From the NCBI GenBank assembly GCA_018712465.1, contig DVGY01000098.1, positions 1 through 20,513 of the forward strand: a stretch of DNA of 20,513 bases. The letters run 5' to 3'. Of this stretch, positions 1 to 6,272 are shown in pieces. The notes below the pieces were generated by a model, which worked only from the letters and a program-made list of their open reading frames with translations, was not told the origin of the DNA and made no database searches. The translations under genes and the position numbers were made by a program. The stretch comes from Candidatus Egerieicola pullicola. Its GTDB lineage: Bacteria; Bacillota; Clostridia; Oscillospirales; Ruminococcaceae. Numbering within the stretch: position 1 is the first letter of the stretch; each line of letters starts with the position of its first letter.

Positions 1-1
1 A

Positions 2-364
2 TTTACCATGCTGGCCCACCATGAAAACATCGTCATTGCCCTGGACATGGGGGAGCTTCGCTTCCGCAATGAAAAAGGGGAAACCACCACGGCTTTGGTG
101 GGAAGCGGCTTTGCTCAGATGATCCACAACCGGGCGTTGGTGCTGGTGGATTCTGCTGTCCGTCCGGAAGAGATCGACGTAGAACGGGCCCGGATCGCCA
201 AAGAGCGGGCCGAAGAACAGCTCCGTCAAAAGCAGAGCATAGTGGAATTCCATCATTCTCAGGCCAGCCTGAGCCGTGCTATGGCACGTTTGAAGGAATC
301 CAGCAAATACAAGCGGGAAGTGGTGTACATCTTCCAAAAGAATCTGCCGCAAGACAGTGAATAA
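2..364 (+). CDS. atpC: F1Fo ATP synthase epsilon subunit, 5' end cut by the window
   Basis: Epsilon is the small central-stalk subunit of the F1 motor; it couples gamma rotation to the c-ring and can inhibit ATP hydrolysis. The reading frame is open to the window edge (Phe-Thr precede the first Met at 8), so that Met is internal; about 35 N-terminal residues are probably missing. Visible are the end of the N-terminal beta-sandwich (MLAHHENIVIALDMGELRF, then an edge strand with ALVLVDSAVRPEEID) and the C-terminal helical hairpin, rich in Ala, Arg and Glu (ERARIAKERAEEQL, then a second helix ending in RLKESSKY). That hairpin is the regulatory domain of the family. The stop lies just before a terminator, as expected for the last gene of an atp operon whose other genes lie to the left. 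Identification is from family pattern only. Confidence 0.88.
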   Translation, partial: FTMLAHHENIVIALDMGELRFRNEKGETTTALVGSGFAQMIHNRALVLVDSAVRPEEIDVERARIAKERAEEQLRQKQSIVEFHHSQASLSRAMARLKESSKYKREVVYIFQKNLPQDSE

Positions 365-376
365 CCCCAAGAAAAA

Positions 377-420
377 ACACCCTGAAGGAGTTTCAAACGC
401 CTTACAGGGTGTATCTTTTT
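377..420. terminator. Bidirectional intrinsic terminator between atpC and the lipoprotein gene
   Basis: ACACCCTGAAGG (377-388) pairs with CCTTaCAGGGTGT (400-412) with a single bulged A. A T-rich run follows on the + strand (416-420), and an A6 run precedes it (372-377), which gives a U-tract on the - strand. It sits between the convergent stop codons at 364 and 435, so it can serve both genes. Confidence 0.85.
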
Positions 421-434
421 GTCTGCGTTGAGGA

Positions 435-1016
435 TTAGACCAGATCGGTGGTATATTCGGTGACAGTCTGGTTGTCCGGACTGTAAAAGAGGGTGTGCTG
501 CATTTGGGTACCCTCATAGGTGAAGTCAATCTCCAACAGGCCGTCTTCATTTAATTGACCGGCGATGGTGCAGGGCATGGTGTTCACCATAATCTCCCCA
601 GTATCGGAGTTCAGCTCGTAGATGGTCACCGTGTTGTCCTCGCTGATTACCAGATCCAGCCCCACATCGGTCAAGGGTTCCTGCTGGCCGTCGTTGCTGT
701 CCGTGTTGTAGACCGTGAGGATATTTTCAATGCTGTAATATCCGTAAGGAGAATCGGCGCCGGTGTCCTTGGCCTCCAATTCTGGCCAATCCACATCGGA
801 TTTGGAATAATTTCCCGGCCGCACCTGGGTAAGGGGGACAGATGAAGTGGAACTGCCGGCAGAATTGCTTTCGCTCTGACTGACAGCGGAAGAAATCCCT
901 TCCTGAGAGGCGGTGGCGGAAGAGGTCGTCCCCTCCCCTGCGCTGCAACCGGAAAACAGAAGCAGTCCGCCCAACCACAGGGCAGGCAGTAAATATTTGA
1001 TCTGAGGGTGCTTCAA
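435..1016 (-). CDS. Small secreted lipoprotein of unknown function
   Basis: The 193-residue product starts with a basic N-terminus and hydrophobic core, then LFSGC with Cys24 as the lipidated residue, so it should be an outer-face membrane lipoprotein. Residues about 25-62 are a Ser/Thr/Ala-rich, low-complexity tether. The rest (about 63-193) is acidic and beta-rich in appearance, with DWPELEAKDTG and a DLVISEDNTVTIYELNSDTG stretch. No family is recognised. The start is TTG at 1016: AAGGAAGG lies 7 nt upstream, and no in-frame ATG lies near the signal peptide. A strong sigma-A promoter lies just upstream, and the gene appears to be transcribed alone because groEL upstream has its own terminator. 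An ATG in the ribosome-site region is in another frame and was not used. Confidence 0.85.
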   Translation of the reverse strand: MKHPQIKYLLPALWLGGLLLFSGCSAGEGTTSSATASQEGISSAVSQSESNSAGSSTSSVPLTQVRPGNYSKSDVDWPELEAKDTGADSPYGYYSIENILTVYNTDSNDGQQEPLTDVGLDLVISEDNTVTIYELNSDTGEIMVNTMPCTIAGQLNEDGLLEIDFTYEGTQMQHTLFYSPDNQTVTEYTTDLV

Positions 1017-1052
1017 ACAGCATCCTTCCTTTCACAGAAAATTTCAGTTTCT

Positions 1053-1081
1053 ATTCTACCAAGGCAGCCGGTTTTTGTCAA
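1053..1081 (-). promoter_or_regulatory. Sigma-A promoter of the lipoprotein gene
   Basis: On the - strand, TTGACA (1081-1076) is followed by a 17-nt spacer and TAGAAT (1058-1053). The -35 box is a consensus match and the -10 box has one mismatch. The distance to the TTG start at 1016 leaves a short 5' UTR holding the ribosome site AAGGAAGG. Confidence 0.85.
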
Positions 1082-1170
1082 AAGGCTTTGGACGGTTTCC
1101 GAATTTCTGAACCAAATCTGAACCCTTTTCGTTACCGAATCTTTGCGTTTTCCTGGTAAAATGCCTTTTG

Positions 1171-1223
1171 AAAACCAAAAGGGCAGCTGCCCCGAAAGAC
1201 AACTGCCCATTTCCTTTGGTTTT
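1171..1223 (-). terminator. Terminator of groESL
   Basis: Nested stem just past the groEL stop. The outer arms AAAACCAAA (1171-1179) and TTTGGTTTT (1215-1223) are complementary, and the inner arms GGGCAG (1181-1186) and CTGCCC (1203-1208) pair. On the - strand the inner stem is followed by TTTTGGTTTT, a usable U-rich tract. The - orientation is chosen because the groEL stop is at 1239. Confidence 0.75.
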
Positions 1224-1238
1224 TCTTTTGGATGGGGA

Positions 1239-2867
1239 TCAATACATTCCCATGCCCTGGTTTGCGCCTGCTGCAGGAGCCGGATTTTCTTCCGGAATGT
1301 CTGCAACCAAACTCTCGGTGGTGAGCACCATACCAGCTACGCTGGCAGCGTTCTGCAGTGCGCTCCGAGTTACCTTGGCGGGGTCCACGATACCAGCCGG
1401 GATCATGTCCTCGTACACTTCGTTGGCGGCATCATAGCCGTAACCAACCTTACCGGAGGTGAGGATCTTATCGATAATCACGCTGCCTTCCACACCGGCG
1501 TTCTTGGCAATCTGACGAACCGGCTCTTCCAGAGCTTTGTAAACAATGCTCATACCGGTCTTTTCGTCGCCGGTGGAAGCATCCATCAGTTCCTTCACTG
1601 CGGGCATAGCATTCAGCAGAGCGGTACCGCCGCCGGCCACAATGCCTTCTTCCACAGCAGCCTTAGTCGCGGCCAAAGCGTCTTCGATGCGCAGCTTCTG
1701 TTCCTTCATTTCCACTTCGGTAGCAGCGCCAACCTTGATAACAGCAACACCGCCGGCCAGTTTTGCCAGACGTTCCTGGAGCTTTTCACGGTCGAAATCG
1801 CTGGTGGTGTTTTCGATCTGAGAACGGATCTGTTCCACACGAGCCTTGATGGCTGCGCTGTCACCAGCACCGTTGACGATGATGGTGTTTTCCTTGTCAA
1901 CCTTCACCTGACCAGCACGGCCCAGCATGCTCATGTTGGCATCCTTCAGCTGCAGGCCCACTTCCTCGCTGATTACAGTGCCGCCGGTGAGGATTGCAAT
2001 ATCCTGGAGCATTTCCTTGCGGCGGTCACCAAAGCCGGGAGCCTTTACGCCAACCACAGTGAAGGTGCCACGCAGACGGTTGAGGATCAAGGTGGAGAGA
2101 GCTTCGCCTTCGATGTCCTCTGCGATGATGCACAGCTTCTGGCCGGTCTTGACGATCTCTTCCAACAGAGGCAGGATTTCCTGGATGTTGGAGATCTTCT
2201 TATCGGTAATCAGCACCAGAGCATCGTCCAGCACTGCTTCCATCTTTTCGGTATCGGTGGCCATATAAGGAGAAATATAACCACGGTCAAACTGCATACC
2301 TTCTACCACTTCGCTGTAGGTTTCCGCAGTTTTGGATTCTTCCAGGGTGATTACACCGTCGGCAGTGACCTTTTCCATGGCGTCGGCAATCAGCTTGCCC
2401 ACTTCTTCATCCCCGGCAGAAATAGAAGCAACCCGGGCGATGTCCTTGGAACCGGCAACCTGCTGAGAGTTGGCTTTGATGGCTTCCACTGCCACATCCA
2501 CAGCCTTCTTCATGCCCTTGCGGACTTCCATGGGATTGGCGCCGGCAGCTACGTTCTTCATGCCTTCCCGAACCAGAGCCTGGGCCAGCAAAGTAGCGGT
2601 GGTGGTGCCGTCACCGGCGTTGTCATTGGTCTTGATCGCCACTTCCTTCACCAGTTGAGCGCCCATGTTTTCAAAGGCGTCTTCCAGCTCGATTTCCTTG
2701 GCGATGGTAACACCGTCATTGGTAATCAGGGGAGCGCCGTACTTCTTATCCAGCACTACGTTGCGGCCTTTGGGGCCCAGGGTAATTTTTACGGTGTTGG
2801 CCAGCTTATCAATACCGGCCTGCAATGCTTTTCTGGCTTCTTCGCCATAAATAATATTCTTAGCCAT
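1239..2867 (-). CDS. groEL: Chaperonin GroEL (Hsp60)
   Basis: This is the 60-kDa subunit of the cytosolic double-ring chaperonin, which encloses non-native proteins and folds them in ATP-driven cycles with GroES. The 542-residue length is typical. The N-terminus MAKNIIYGEEARKAL, the ATP-binding TLGPKGRNVVLD (about 29-40), NDGVTIAKEIEL (50-61) and GDGTTT (85-90, with Asp86 as the catalytic-site residue) are all clear. The apical domain includes EDIEGEALSTL and GFGDRRKEML. Near the C-terminus are VAGGGTALL and the YGYDAANEVYEDM segment, ending in a short GMGMY tail, briefer than the Gly-Met repeats of many homologues. It lies about 40 nt after groES, with AAAGGA as the ribosome site, and is co-transcribed from the CIRCE-controlled promoter. 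Confidence 0.99.
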   Translation of the reverse strand: MAKNIIYGEEARKALQAGIDKLANTVKITLGPKGRNVVLDKKYGAPLITNDGVTIAKEIELEDAFENMGAQLVKEVAIKTNDNAGDGTTTATLLAQALVREGMKNVAAGANPMEVRKGMKKAVDVAVEAIKANSQQVAGSKDIARVASISAGDEEVGKLIADAMEKVTADGVITLEESKTAETYSEVVEGMQFDRGYISPYMATDTEKMEAVLDDALVLITDKKISNIQEILPLLEEIVKTGQKLCIIAEDIEGEALSTLILNRLRGTFTVVGVKAPGFGDRRKEMLQDIAILTGGTVISEEVGLQLKDANMSMLGRAGQVKVDKENTIIVNGAGDSAAIKARVEQIRSQIENTTSDFDREKLQERLAKLAGGVAVIKVGAATEVEMKEQKLRIEDALAATKAAVEEGIVAGGGTALLNAMPAVKELMDASTGDEKTGMSIVYKALEEPVRQIAKNAGVEGSVIIDKILTSGKVGYGYDAANEVYEDMIPAGIVDPAKVTRSALQNAASVAGMVLTTESLVADIPEENPAPAAGANQGMGMY

Positions 2868-2907
2868 AATCCAGATTCATCCTTTCTTACGTTGGGCTAC
2901 CGAAGAA

Positions 2908-3195
2908 TTAGTCTTCCACCGTAGCCAGAATTTCGCTCTGCTTCAAGATGGTATATTCTTCGCCGTCCACCTTTACCTGGGTGCCGGCGTACTTGCTCAT
3001 CAATACTTTGTCGCCCACTTTGAGCTCCATTTTCACTTCCTTGCCATCTACCATACCGCCGGGGCCCACTGCCACGACTTCCGCCATCTGAGGCTTTTCC
3101 TGGGCAGATTCGGTGAGGATAATGCCGCCTGCGGTGGTTTCTTCTGCTTTGCACATTTTAATGACCACACGGTCGCCTAAAGGTTTGATCGTCAT
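2908..3195 (-). CDS. groES: Co-chaperonin GroES (Hsp10)
   Basis: GroES is the seven-subunit lid that caps the GroEL cavity. The 95-residue protein begins MTIKPLGDRVVIK and has the mobile loop (about 16-32, EETTAGGIILTESAQEKPQ) whose GGIIL binds the GroEL apical domain. It ends with the usual beta segment (VGDKVLMSKYAGTQVKVDGEEYTILKQSEILA). I chose ATG at 3195. An upstream in-frame TTG at 3201 would add two residues but lies only 4 nt from AAAGGG, while the ATG lies 10 nt away and matches the usual family start. It is the first gene of groESL, directly downstream of the CIRCE element. Confidence 0.97.
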   Translation of the reverse strand: MTIKPLGDRVVIKMCKAEETTAGGIILTESAQEKPQMAEVVAVGPGGMVDGKEVKMELKVGDKVLMSKYAGTQVKVDGEEYTILKQSEILATVED

Positions 3196-3224
3196 ACTCA
3201 AAACACCCTTTCACAAAAGTAACC

Positions 3225-3251
3225 TTAGCACTCCTTTTGCCTGAGTGCTAA
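3225..3251. promoter_or_regulatory. CIRCE operator (HrcA-binding inverted repeat)
   Basis: TTAGCACTC (3225-3233), a 9-nt spacer, then GAGTGCTAA (3243-3251): a perfect match to the CIRCE consensus. It lies between the groESL -10 box and the groES start. By family knowledge the HrcA repressor binds here and releases on heat shock or chaperonin titration. hrcA itself is not in the window. Confidence 0.98.
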
Positions 3252-3260
3252 CTGTATACT

Positions 3261-3288
3261 ATTGTAGCCCTTTTCCCAAGAATTTCAA
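3261..3288 (-). promoter_or_regulatory. Sigma-A promoter of groESL
   Basis: On the - strand TTGAAA (3288-3283), a 16-nt spacer and TACAAT (3266-3261). The CIRCE repeat begins 9 nt downstream of the -10 box, so it covers the expected transcription start. Confidence 0.85.
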
Positions 3289-3410
3289 GACCTTTTTTCG
3301 GTGAAATCGTAAACAAATTTTGAACAGTAAAGGGGGAATCAAACAATATCTTTCTTCTTGTCAATTTTTTGTAAACAGGGAAAATTTTTCTGTTTTCTCA
3401 CCTTGAAATA

Positions 3411-3419
3411 TGATACAAT
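3411..3419 (+). promoter_or_regulatory. Probable extended -10 promoter of the P-type ATPase gene
   Basis: TG-A-TACAAT fits the extended -10 form (TGnTATAAT) with one mismatch. No good -35 box lies at the right distance, which is compatible with an extended -10 promoter. The region between the divergent groES and ATPase genes (3196-3540) holds, in order, CIRCE, the groESL promoter, an AT-rich stretch with no clear site, this promoter, and the ATPase leader. Confidence 0.55.
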
Positions 3420-3540
3420 GGGCATAACAGTTTTGAAATCCGGGGCTCCTTTTCCCAGGCATGGGAACGGCCCGGCTTGGCATAAGATTTTTTGCGGGTT
3501 TTCCGCTTGCATTACCTTAGATACAAAGGAGAGAACAACC
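3420..3540 (+). promoter_or_regulatory. Leader of the P-type ATPase mRNA with hairpins
   Basis: About 120 nt lie between the -10 box and the start codon. A hairpin has inner arms TTCCCA (3452-3457) and TGGGAA (3462-3467) and outer arms CCGGG (3440-3444) and CCCGG (3471-3475). A T6 run follows at 3488-3493, then a small GCGG/CCGC hairpin (3494-3506). The T-run begins 12 nt after the first stem, which is too far for a normal terminator. I see no consensus of the manganese (yybP-ykoY) riboswitch, a known leader of some P-type ATPases. Its role is unknown. Confidence 0.35.
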
Positions 3541-5913
3541 ATGTCTGACGCAGACACATCCCTCACCGGGCTGACCCAGCAGCAGGTAGCCCAACGGGTG
3601 GAACAGGGACAGACCAATCTGACCCAGACTGTCCCCACCAAATCGGTGAAACGGATCATCCGGGACAATATCTGCACCTTGTTTAACTTAATCAACGTGA
3701 TCCTGGCGGTGCTGGTCATTGCAGTGGGGTCCTACAAAAACGTGCTGTTTATGGGGGTCATTCTCTGCAACACCGCCATCGGCATTTTCCAGGAGATCCG
3801 GGCCAAGCGCACGGTAGACCGGCTCAGCTTGATTTCCGCCCCCAAGGCCCATGTCCTCCGGGACGGTGCCTTGATTCAGCTTCCCATGGAGGAACTGGTG
3901 CTGGACGACATTATGGTGCTGGAGGCAGGCCAGCAGGTCGGGGCAGACTGCGTGCTGCTGGAAGGAAACTGCGAGATGGACGAAAGCCTCCTTACCGGGG
4001 AAAGCGACCCCATTCACAAAGCCCCGGGGGAGGAGCTGCTCAGCGGCAGCATTGTGGTCAGCGGAAAAGGATACGCCCGGATCAACCGAGTGGGCAAGGA
4101 CAGTTATGCCGCTAAAATCCTAGGGGATGTGAAATACATCAAAAAGCCCCACTCCGAAATTATGGTAGCCATCAACCAGATCTTAAAGGTGATTGGTATC
4201 GGCATTATCCCCGTGGGATTGCTGCTCTTCGGCAAATCCCTGTTTTTTACCGACGCGGACTTTTCTTTAGCCATTGTCTCCACCGTTGCCGCCCTGATCG
4301 GCATGATTCCGGAAGGTCTGGTGCTGCTTACCAGCGTGGTGCTGGCGGTCAGCGTCATCCGCCTTTCCCGGCACAAAACCCTGGTGCAGGAATTGTACTG
4401 CATTGAAACCCTGGCCCGAGTGGACACCCTCTGCCTGGACAAAACCGGCACTATCACCGAAGGGCGGCTGGATGTCAAGGAACTGGTTCCCTTACCCGGC
4501 CACACCATGGAAGAACTGGAGGAAATCAGCCGGTTTTTGCTCTCCAACCTTCAAGACAACAACCCCACTTATCTGGCCATGTCCCATCGGTTTGGCGACG
4601 GCACTCCCCTGCCGGGAGCGGTGGTAGTGCCCTTTTCTTCCGCCCGAAAGTGGAGCGGCGTCTATCACTCCGCTTACGGCACCTGCTGCATGGGTGCGGG
4701 ACAGTTCTTGCTGGGAGAGGACTACGAAGCCATCCGGCCACAGGTAGAGTGGTACTCCCAAAAGGGCTATCGGGTCATTACCCTGGTGAGAAGCCCCCTT
4801 CCCTTCCGGGAACAACAGCTGCCGGGAGAACTTACTCCCATCGGCTTAGTGGTAATCCGAGATGTGATCCGAAAAGAAGCGCCGGACACTCTGCGCTACT
4901 TTAAAGAACAAGGGGTGGACATCAAAATTATTTCCGGCGACGACCCGGTGACGGTGAGCCAGGTGGCCCGCCGGGCAGGGCTGGAACACTGGGATTTAGC
5001 GGCCGATGCCACCAAACTGGACACTCCCGAAAAGCTGGCTCAGGCGGCCCAGACCTGTCAAGTCTTTGGACGGGTCACGCCCCGGCAGAAATTGGAGCTG
5101 GTGCAGCTGCTGAAAAGCCAGGGGCACACCGTGGCCATGACCGGAGACGGGGTCAACGATGTTTTGGCGCTGCGGGAAGCCGACTGCTCCATTGCCATGG
5201 CCCAGGGCAGCGACGCCGCCCGGAACGTATCCCAACTGGTGCTGCTGGACTCCAACTTTGCCTCCATGCCCAAAGTGGTGGCAGAGGGGCGCCGAAGCAT
5301 CAACAACATCCAGCGCAGCTCCTCTTTGTTCTTAGTCAAAACCATCTTTTCCGCCATCTTGGCAGTGCTGTTCCTGTTTTTGCCGGTGACCTATCCCTAT
5401 GTGCCCATCCAGCTCACTATGATTAACGCCTTAACCATCGGCGCTCCCAGCTTTATTTTGGCGCTGGAACCCAACCGGGAACGGATCAAAGGCCGGTTTA
5501 TCTATAATGTGATCTGCCGCTCCATTCCCGGCGCCTTGACTGTGGTCATTGGGGTGGCGCTGATACAGCTGGGCTATCTGTTGGGGTTGGATTTCAACAT
5601 GGTCTCCACCATGACGGCGGTATACACCGGCGTTGCAGAATTAGCCGTACTGTTCTGGGTCTGCAAACCCTTTAACGGCCTGCGGATTGCCTTGTATGTG
5701 GTGATGAGCTTGGGCTTTGTACTGGGCATTACCCTTCCCTTTACCGGAGATCTGTTCAGCTTTTACTCCTTTGATTGGATCCACCTTTGGACGCTGGTGC
5801 CCTTTGCTGTGGCAGCTTGGGTGATGATGTGGGGATTTGGGAAACTAACCCGCCGGACCATTCAAATCATCGAACAACATGGAGAACAAAAGCAGGCCAA
5901 AGGCCAGACTTAA
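3541..5913 (+). CDS. Cation-transporting P-type ATPase, CtpE-like
   Basis: A 790-residue ion pump of the cell membrane. In order: an N-terminal cytosolic tail, TM1-TM2 (about 48-84), the actuator domain with LLTGESD (TGES at 152-155), TM3-TM4 (about 213-270) with IPEGLVLL at 256-263, the phosphorylation site DKTGT (Asp300), a nucleotide-binding domain, the hinge TGDGVND (534-540), and six C-terminal membrane segments (about 596-766), giving ten in all. There is no CPC motif or HMA domain, so it is not a heavy-metal pump. PEGL in TM4 and the overall form resemble CtpE of mycobacteria, a calcium importer; the substrate here is inferred, with calcium or another divalent cation possible. ATG at 3541 was chosen for AAAGGAG 9 nt upstream; earlier in-frame starts overlap or precede the promoter. 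It is transcribed alone, ending at a strong terminator. Confidence 0.92.
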   Translation: MSDADTSLTGLTQQQVAQRVEQGQTNLTQTVPTKSVKRIIRDNICTLFNLINVILAVLVIAVGSYKNVLFMGVILCNTAIGIFQEIRAKRTVDRLSLISAPKAHVLRDGALIQLPMEELVLDDIMVLEAGQQVGADCVLLEGNCEMDESLLTGESDPIHKAPGEELLSGSIVVSGKGYARINRVGKDSYAAKILGDVKYIKKPHSEIMVAINQILKVIGIGIIPVGLLLFGKSLFFTDADFSLAIVSTVAALIGMIPEGLVLLTSVVLAVSVIRLSRHKTLVQELYCIETLARVDTLCLDKTGTITEGRLDVKELVPLPGHTMEELEEISRFLLSNLQDNNPTYLAMSHRFGDGTPLPGAVVVPFSSARKWSGVYHSAYGTCCMGAGQFLLGEDYEAIRPQVEWYSQKGYRVITLVRSPLPFREQQLPGELTPIGLVVIRDVIRKEAPDTLRYFKEQGVDIKIISGDDPVTVSQVARRAGLEHWDLAADATKLDTPEKLAQAAQTCQVFGRVTPRQKLELVQLLKSQGHTVAMTGDGVNDVLALREADCSIAMAQGSDAARNVSQLVLLDSNFASMPKVVAEGRRSINNIQRSSSLFLVKTIFSAILAVLFLFLPVTYPYVPIQLTMINALTIGAPSFILALEPNRERIKGRFIYNVICRSIPGALTVVIGVALIQLGYLLGLDFNMVSTMTAVYTGVAELAVLFWVCKPFNGLRIALYVVMSLGFVLGITLPFTGDLFSFYSFDWIHLWTLVPFAVAAWVMMWGFGKLTRRTIQIIEQHGEQKQAKGQT

Positions 5914-5967
5914 CTGAATTTCATCTTCCTGTCCAATGTGTAAGCAAAGGAGAGGAGACCCATTGTG

Positions 5968-5996
5968 GAGGAGAACACTGCTGTTCTCCTCTTTTT
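5968..5996 (+). terminator. Intrinsic terminator of the P-type ATPase gene
   Basis: GAGGAGAACA (5968-5977) and TGTTCTCCTC (5982-5991) form a perfect 10-bp stem with a 4-nt loop, followed by T5 (5992-5996). It is the first part of the 359-nt gap between the ATPase and ppaC. Confidence 0.95.
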
Positions 5997-6021
5997 GGTT
6001 TTCCGTTTTCCCGGTTTCCAG

Positions 6022-6062
6022 AATCCGGTTGGGAAATCGGAGGGAAAACCCCCGGATTTTTC
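6022..6062 (+). terminator. Possible second terminator hairpin before ppaC
   Basis: AATCCGG (6022-6028) pairs with CCGGATT (6052-6058), and the stem runs into TTTTT (6057-6061). The 23-nt loop could hold a further G/C pairing. It could back up the stronger terminator just upstream, but the large loop makes this uncertain. Confidence 0.35.
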
Positions 6063-6092
6063 GAGAAATTGTGTGCATTTTGCCCTGTGGTC

Positions 6093-6101
6093 TGTTATAA
6101 T
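6093..6101 (+). promoter_or_regulatory. Extended -10 promoter of ppaC
   Basis: TG-T-TATAAT (6093-6101) is a perfect extended -10 element. The -35 region (TGCATT, 6074-6079, 16-nt spacer) is weak, as is common with extended -10 sites. Transcription from here would give a leader of roughly 165 nt before the ppaC start. Confidence 0.75.
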
Positions 6102-6108
6102 GAAGAAA

Positions 6109-6272
6109 AGCAGGTTTGCATTGCTGCAAAAGAAAATCCTGCATTCCTGTTTTCGCCAGAAAAGACACGGCCTGCTCCAGCCAAATACAAGCAGGCCCCA
6201 ACATACACGATTGTATGGGGAAAATACACGCAGCCGAAAGCCATGCTGCAACTCAAAAGGAGGCCTTTGCCA
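6109..6272 (+). promoter_or_regulatory. Structured 5' leader of ppaC, possible cis-regulatory RNA
   Basis: Several strong local pairings follow one another. H1: GCAGG (6110-6114) with CCTGC (6138-6142), enclosing TTTGCA (6115-6120) with TGCAAA (6125-6130). H2: GGCCTGCT (6169-6176) with AGCAGGCC (6190-6197), perfect over 8 bp. H3: CCCC (6196-6199) and CATAC (6202-6206) with GTATG (6213-6217) and GGG (6218-6220). H4: GCAGC (6230-6234) with GCTGC (6245-6249). H2 and H3 share two C residues, so they compete at the margin. The ribosome site AAAGGAGG (6256-6263) lies just past H4. No known riboswitch consensus was recognised and no T-run terminator is present. Confidence 0.4.

Noticed and set aside
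1143..2924. A 593-codon open frame on the + strand opposite groEL
   Set aside because: It is the antisense shadow of groEL, whose protein motifs are unmistakable. The translation is His/Phe/Gly-rich without a recognisable domain, and it has no fitting ribosome site.
3420..3540. Manganese (yybP-ykoY) riboswitch before the P-type ATPase
   Set aside because: The conserved GGGGAGUAG element and the matching downstream arm are absent.
5775..6272. N-terminal extension of ppaC of 166 codons
   Set aside because: The extension overlaps the ATPase gene, a strong terminator and the ppaC promoter, and the family starts at MKPIFVIGHK with an excellent ribosome site.
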